Assembly: GCA_032164245.1 (NCBI GenBank)
Contig: JAVMKO010000001.1
Coordinates: 62,292,892-62,356,891, forward strand
Source: Sternotherus odoratus
Taxonomy: Eukaryota; Chordata; Testudines; Kinosternidae
Direction of reading: 5' to 3'
Length of the DNA stretch: 64,000 nt
Positions within the stretch are counted from its first letter, which is position 1; every line of letters starts with the position of its first letter. The translations under genes and the position numbers were made by a program. The notes under the pieces are model-generated. The model was given only the letters and a program-made list of their open reading frames with translations, did not search any database and had not been told where the DNA came from. Positions 58,321-64,000 of this stretch are shown piece by piece.

Positions 58321-59289
58321 CATAGTGTGGCTATCGTTAACCTGTAAAGATCAAGTGGGACCTGCATAGGACTAGAAGGAAGTACTTGTGTTGCCCTTGG
58401 CCAGAGGAGTTGGGGAGCTGACCCACCCAAGGCAGGCACAAACAAAGTTGCCTCAGAGTAAAGGCAGGTGGTAACAACCCTGAATAACCTCAGGCAGTAT
58501 CACAGGTACATTTGTGACAAACAGTACTGTTCACATGCTGAAGTGATTTGCTTTGCCTGTGCAGAATTGTGGACCCTCTGTTTAAAGGCTGCTTTTGGAA
58601 GTTGGGCTGGAAAATGTTCCCATTGTATAGCAAGCCTGGTTTTTCTCTCCTTACTACACATCTGCCCACGCTCATCACATGATGCTGGGTGCAACAAGCT
58701 GTGCCATGCCTTCCATTATGTACATATCAATGCCAACTTTGACAGCTGTAGTGTTTCTTGGAGAGATAATCTTCTGTGTTTCACTGTTAGCTTCTCCCAC
58801 AGGAAGCTGTGTGTCTTGTGAATCAGTTTCTAGAGCAGGTTGAATTCCCTAATGCTAAGCCTTAGACATTGAACAAAATTGTTATTTAAACTTAAGACAG
58901 GCCAGTGAATGGATTTTATCATATTCCTTGATTTCCACCTACATTAGCACATTTTAGTAGCTGTCAGTTTCAGGGATGGAGGAGAAATCCACATGGTGTG
59001 TCAGGTGCAAAGGCTGAGGGTTAAGACTTTTGTCAGAGAGACAGGGTGGGAGAAAATCAAGACTTTAGTCACTGCTGGCAATGGGTTGGCAGCTGCAATG
59101 GCTCCTGAGATTGGTGGAGTCTGAGTGGCAAGCAGGGTGCACGCTGTACAGTTAGTGGTATGAGAGACTCTTGCACTGGGGAGCAGAGCAAGAGGCATTT
59201 ATTGAGGAAATTTGAGACTTGCAGAATGAGAGACCCTGCTCACAGGTGAGTGAATAGTTTTCATTCCTGAGTCCTGCGTGAGCTGGGCA

Positions 59290-59470
59290 GTTCAGATGAA
59301 AGGCAGTGTGGTCTACCGGGTAGAGCCCTGGATTGAGACTAAGTTCTGTTCCCTTTTCTGCCACTGACTCACTGTGTGATTTTGGGCAAGTTTCCCCATC
59401 TGTAAAATGGGGGAAATGATACAAAGAGCTCCTTGGTAAAGCACTTAGAGATCTGTTGATGAAAAGACCT
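59290..59470 (+). repeat. MIR-type SINE
   Basis: GGCAGTGTGGTCTACCGGGT, TTCTGCCACTGACTCACTGT, GGGCAAGTTTCCCCATCTGT and AAAATGGGG occur in MIR order, followed by an AAAGCACTTAGAGA block near the tail. Confidence 0.78.
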
Positions 59471-61667
59471 AGATGTTATTAAACAATCCACAGTGATAGC
59501 TTCACTGTCTCCTATAAAAGCATGTGTTGTTTGCACACAATAAAAATGTGTTATGATCTAATAATAGAGAAACAAATGGCAGAAAAGCAGGAGTTGTGTT
59601 AACTCTTTGTGTCTGTTTCTGTGATTCCTGCAAACTTCTCTTTTACTAATATGAGCGCACATCACCATCTTTCTGCTGCCATCCAATACATATAGCTATT
59701 TCTCAGCAATTCCTCTTTCATGGACACTCTGTTAGACATGCACTTGTTTGAGTATCTCCAAAGTGATCCATGGAAAAAACCCATAAATATGAAACATGAA
59801 TAGCTGTGCTTTAAGGATAGAAAATCTCTATTACAATCACATTTTCTTCTACTCCAACTCTGAACACTGGTGGCTTGTAACTGAACTCTTGCTTATAGTG
59901 TTATAGGCACCCAGAGTTAAAGCTTGCCTTGTCCAGTTTTTCTCTTGTATGTTGTATTTTAATAACAAGTAAGAATTACTTTTTTGTGTATTATTGAGGG
60001 CAGCAGCTGTGATGCTAAGGTTGCAAAACAGTTTCTGCTCTAAACACTGATGATCATAGCTTGGTGAAACATTAGCCTTTGGGGCTGAAATTTTCTGGAG
60101 CTTGTTTCTGTGCAAAGCTGAATCTTTCAGCAACTTTGACTAGATTCAGCTTATATATTTTTGAGTCAGAAAAAAGAAGGTGAACAATATTAACCCTATT
60201 TATAAAAAATATATTCTTCCAATATTTTGGATTCAATGGGACTCCTTGTAGAGTAGTCCTATCCCAATGTGAAAGCAGTGGCTGAATCAGATGACCCCCC
60301 CCCACACACTTATTTTTAAAGCAAAGATTATAAACAGTCACCCAAGGAATGGTATGTTGTGCATGAGTGTGAAGCTAACTTCAGTGAACTGATTAGCCCC
60401 CTGAATAGCTGTGCATCAGAACAGGCAACTTTCAAATGTTTTGGGAAACACAGGAGTTGATAAAAGAGATTCTGCTGCTACAGCTTTACCTGCTGGGAGA
60501 CTGAGCACTTTAACTACTCACTCCTTCCCTGCAAGTGTACAGCTAGTGCCAATTTACTGGGTTGTCAATGTGCTTAATGAGGATGAAGCTGTAAGAAACT
60601 GATTTCCGCAAAATACTGCAGAATTAGATATATTCACCTTGAAAGCAATGGCGCAACAATAACAAAGTAATGGTTCTGAGGAAGGGAGCAAGAATGAAAT
60701 GAGTCCAGAACAGGATAGAAACAGGATATAAAAAATTATCTGGAGACCTCCCACCCTCCATGTCCCCAAGTGTCTGCGTTTAACCCGAACGTGTGAAGTA
60801 CTCTGAAAAGTGACTTTTCACGAAGCTGCATATTTATTATCTCGGTTGTGAAAAGTACACAATATACAAACAAAAATGGCCTAAGTACTTGCCGTGCAAA
60901 CTCCACCTGGGTCCTGAGGACTTTTCTTCTCAAACATTATCACCAGTAATAAAGATTCTGCTGGCCAATTATGCCATCAGTTAGACTAATGAAACATCGT
61001 TGTCCTCAGTTTATAGTTTCAGTAACGCCTGTGCAAAGCCATTGCAGTGAACATTGCACAGATGCAAATGATTAGAATTAAGTAAACTTTTGTGTGGATA
61101 ATGCACATGATGGAATACAATCCAACTCACTGCCTTATGGCTACATTGGCTCTGCAGCACACATGGGAGTAAAAAATGTATTTTTGCAACGGACGCAAGA
61201 TGTGAATCTGAATATTCGCGGAGAACAGAGTTCAACATTTGTATGTAGAAGCCTTTCTGAAGTCAACATGAATGTTGCCAGCCTCCTTAGTACTAAAATA
61301 GCTTTACGGTATAGTTAGTACTGAACAACAGCAGAATGTTGCATGTATCAGTGCCTCACGGGCCTCTGCCCAGCCTCACCCCGACAATGCCGCAGAAACA
61401 CTGGGCTGACTGTCCTACCTATAAAACCCCAGTATTGTAATTACTTCATAATGAGCACTCTTATTGTAATGTAATTGAAATATTTTTCTAATACTGTGTT
61501 TCCTGGCTCTACACTCTACCTATTTGGTATATTTAAATGTACTGAAAGAGTTATCTATATAACCATGAGCTGTAAATCATTCAGTACTTATGGAATTCTG
61601 AAAATCCAAGAATCCTGGAATTCTGCAGCTGGATAAGAAGTCTTGAGACTGACATACAGGTGCCATA

Positions 61668-62280
61668 GGAACATAGGAATCATTTTTCCATATCAGACTA
61701 ATGGTTCATCTAGTCTGGCATCCTTTTTCTGACAGTGGCCAATACCAGATGGTCAGAGGAAGATAGAAAAGGCCATAATGTATGATTATGAAATGATCTG
61801 TCTGTTGCAGGGTGGGATGCTCCTTAACGGCATTGGGTTTGGTTCCACTTGTGAAAATAAAAGGTCTTCCATGCCCCAAAGAGCTTACAATTAATTACTT
61901 CACTTAAAAATTCTAAAAGGTTCCTCCTTTTGATTTCATCACTGCCTCCTTGTTCTTGTATTGTGAGAGGATAAATAGGAGATCCTGGATTTACCTTCTC
62001 CATATCTTTCATTTTTATATCTTTAATATGTCCCCTCTTATTTTTCTCCAGTCTAAACTACACAGTCTCATTCTTTTCAGTCTTTCATAACTTGGAAGTC
62101 TCTCTATACTTATCTTTTTTGTTGCCTGTTTCTTAATCCACCGCAATATTCCAGATGAGGAAGTACTCATAGGTTTATATAATGGCATAATCTTTTCTGT
62201 CTTTTTAAAAAATATATCCTAATATTTGGTTAGCTTTTCTCAGGTGTCTCAAGTGATTACAGATCACTTTCTATCACTTT
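61668..62280 (-). mobile_element. CR1 LINE 3' portion, old
   Basis: GAACATAGGAATCATTTTTC, GGTTCATCTAGTCTGGCATC and CTGACAGTGGCCAATACCAG form the reversed CR1 end. Further blocks such as TCCCCTCTTATTTTTCTCCA and TATCTTTTTTGTTGCCTG are the CR1 region before it. Highly diverged. Confidence 0.8.
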
Positions 62281-62289
62281 TTTTTTAAA

Positions 62290-62465
62290 AAAAGAGGAGT
62301 ACTTGTAGCACTTTAGAGACTAACAATTTTATTTGGGCATAAGCTTTCGTGGGCTAAAACCCACAAAAGCTTATGTCCAAATAAATTTGTTAGTCTCTAA
62401 AGTGCCACAAATACACCTCATTCTTTTTGTGGATACAGACTAACATGGCTACCACTCTGAAACCT
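62290..62465. mobile_element. Penelope-like element, inverted dimer
   Basis: Two arms of about 55-60 bp (62296-62352 and 62360-62413) mirror each other around the GTGGG/CCCAC hairpin: GCATAAGCTTTCGTGGGC on one side and GCCCACGAAAGC-like ACCCACAAAAGCTTATG on the other. The right arm continues into the element end CAGACTAACATGGCTACC. TCACTTTTTT occurs just left (62275-62284) and just right (62467-62476), a likely target duplication of the whole unit. Confidence 0.8.
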
Positions 62466-62957
62466 CTCACTTTTTTGCCATTCACCAAGCTTGGAATAGA
62501 TCATTTACCATTGGAAACATCTTACTAGGGCAAGGCCCCGTGAGTTTATAATGAGTTTATATGAGTTTATACATTACATTATTAACTTCAAATGCAGAAA
62601 TGATACAGTCATACAAATTGGATAATCACGTTCAGCAAATCATAACCTTTCCAATGATATAAAGTATATCTCAATTATGTCATTCATATCATTAGCATAT
62701 TATCATAAAGCATATGGAATGCCACGTCACACCTCACCTCAGCGATTACTGCCAAAGGGTTGGTCACCAACCAGTGCAGAGGCAGTAGGCCTAAAATCCC
62801 TTTTTGGCTTTGGTTATGCAACCTCCAAGTGTTACCAAACACTGCAATGTCATCCGTGAGTACTGTTCTGGGTTTCTGTTCTCAGGTTGCCTGAAAACAT
62901 TTTGGTGTATAGCATTGCTAACATAATGCAGATATCAGTATCTTTTAAAGTGTAGGT

Positions 62958-63145
62958 CAGGGCTGGCTCCAGGCATCAGCCTGGGAAGCACGTGCTTGGG
63001 GCAGTCCTTTGTAAGGGGCAGCATTCCGGCCAACATTAGGGAGGCACTTTCTGTTCTGGACGCCATTTTTTTTGCTCAGCCATGCTCCAGCTTTTTTTCG
63101 TTTTTGTTTTTGCTTGGGGCGGCAAAAATGCCGGAGCTGGCCCTG
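62958..63145. mobile_element. hAT MITE, 188 bp
   Basis: Ends CAGGGCTGGCTCCAGGC and GCCGGAGCTGGCCCTG are inverted repeats. Flanks GTGTAGGT (62950-62957) and GCGTAGGT (63146-63153) agree at 7 of 8, a hAT target duplication. Confidence 0.9.
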
Positions 63146-63599
63146 GCGTAGGTGTCTTGGCATTTAGCTACCACGTCCATGGAGCAATTTGCACCAGTTT
63201 CCCCCTCCACACAGCAGTCTAGATTGGTTATGCTTTCTCTGCTATCCTGTATGTGCTTCACAGCTAGAAGCTAATGCTTCCTCCTCTACTCTTCCTGCTC
63301 CCTCTCTCCCAAATGTTTCTCCAGTTCCACAGTTGCCTCTGGATTGCCTCTCTCTGACTGCCTTCCCAACCACACGTCAAAGATACACCTGAACCTGCCT
63401 TTGAGCTTTCACTGATCTCTCCCTAAGACATGGACAAAAATGTCAGGACTGTAGGTGTTAAACTGATGATTCTAAGGAAAGAAGAAGTGAGAGCAGCAGA
63501 ATAAAGACTTAAAAAAACCAGACTTCAACAAACTCAAAGACTTCATAAATATGATCCTATGGGAAGACTATCTAAGGGAAAAGTAGCTCAGGAGAGCTA

Positions 63600-63931
63600 A
63601 AAGTTTCTAAAAGAGACAATGTTAAAAGCACAACTGCTTTGATCAAGAGGAAGGGGATCAATTGTTCTCCACTCTACCAGCAGTAAGACATGAGGTAATC
63701 AGCTCAGTTTGCAGCCAGGGAGATTTAGGTTGCCTATTTGGTGTTAAACTTTTTTAACTATTAAGGTAGGTAAGAATTGGAACAGGTTACCTAGGAAGGT
63801 TGTGTAAATCCCTTACTTGGAGCTCCAAACACCTGTCAGGAATGAACTAGATACTTTTAATCCTGCCTCAGCACAGGGGAATGGACTAGCTGACCTCTTG
63901 AAGTCCTTTCTACCCTTACATTTCTATGACA
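63600..63931 (+). mobile_element. CR1 LINE 3' end
   Basis: Blocks of a common CR1 tail in order: GGGGATCAATTGTTCTCCAC, CAGTTTGCAGCCAGGGAGAT, GGTTACCTAGGAAGGTTGTG, GGACTAGCTGACCTCTTG and the closing ACATTTCTATGACAC. Confidence 0.9.
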
Positions 63932-64000
63932 CTGTTTCTACTAAAGTATCGGCTGTGGGTGACACATAGATTTGGGATGGAGGTATATTTATTTTTACAG

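Larger units (their letters stand above)
30150..64000. other. Intergenic DNA upstream of LIN7A
   Basis: No exon with recognisable protein similarity was found on either strand. In mammals ACSS3 is the next gene on this side of LIN7A; none of its coding sequence is visible here. The listed repeats occupy part of this span. I see nothing recognisable in 30525-33820, 37195-38260, 39755-40525, 41015-41560, 42040-42940, 43150-43495, 44790-45285, 46230-47540, 48100-48565, 49860-51585, 52160-52930, 53130-54075, 54900-57415, 58325-59285, 59475-61665, 62470-62945 and 63155-63600. A scrap at 30992-31022 resembles the start of a turtle repeat. Confidence 0.7.

Noticed and set aside
30150..64000. First exon of ACSS3, the expected neighbour
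   Set aside because: No open frame resembles acyl-CoA synthetase sequence; the gene is probably beyond the window.

Overview
This is vertebrate nuclear DNA, AT-rich and full of repeats, almost certainly from a turtle. The best evidence is two tRNA-derived SINEs (22949-23143 minus, 37003-37191 plus) of the type known as Cry in hidden-necked turtles: a tRNA-like head and a CR1-like tail. Many CR1 LINEs, hAT-type DNA transposons, endogenous-retrovirus solo LTRs and Penelope-like element tails fit the same source.

Only one protein-coding gene is supported: LIN7A on the minus strand. Its first coding exon (29540-29582, within a CpG island) and second coding exon (6386-6504) are joined by a 23-kb intron with matching splice phase. 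The first 6.4 kb is the start of intron 2; the exons encoding the rest of the L27 region and the PDZ domain lie outside the window. From about 30 kb to 64 kb is upstream flank with no recognisable exon. Order: intron 2 (1-6385), exon 2, intron 1 (6505-29539), exon 1 with CpG island (about 29.2-30.15 kb), intergenic DNA (to 64000).

The rest is mostly a record of transposition. Four solo LTRs have perfect 4- or 5-bp target duplications (3964-4895, 15419-15857, 41565-42034, 43503-44782). Several hAT elements have 8-bp duplications, two of them exact (10293-11190 and 45295-46217). Two TA-flanked elements share GC-rich interiors; one holds a nearly perfect 243-bp-arm palindrome (3247-3773). Two TTA-flanked MITEs keep the same hairpin with different arm sequences. 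A hAT element (38265-39753) carries broken transposase pieces pointing in opposite directions.

The most interesting material is a set of five Penelope-like tails (19336, 27240, 40529, 44018, 62290). One still encodes the end of a GIY-YIG-type region. They contain a hammerhead-ribozyme-like core, several begin inside its helix II, and two are inverted dimers, each inserted as one unit. One copy has landed on the TATA box of a solo LTR and duplicated it. No new gene system was found; the novelty is in these repeat structures.
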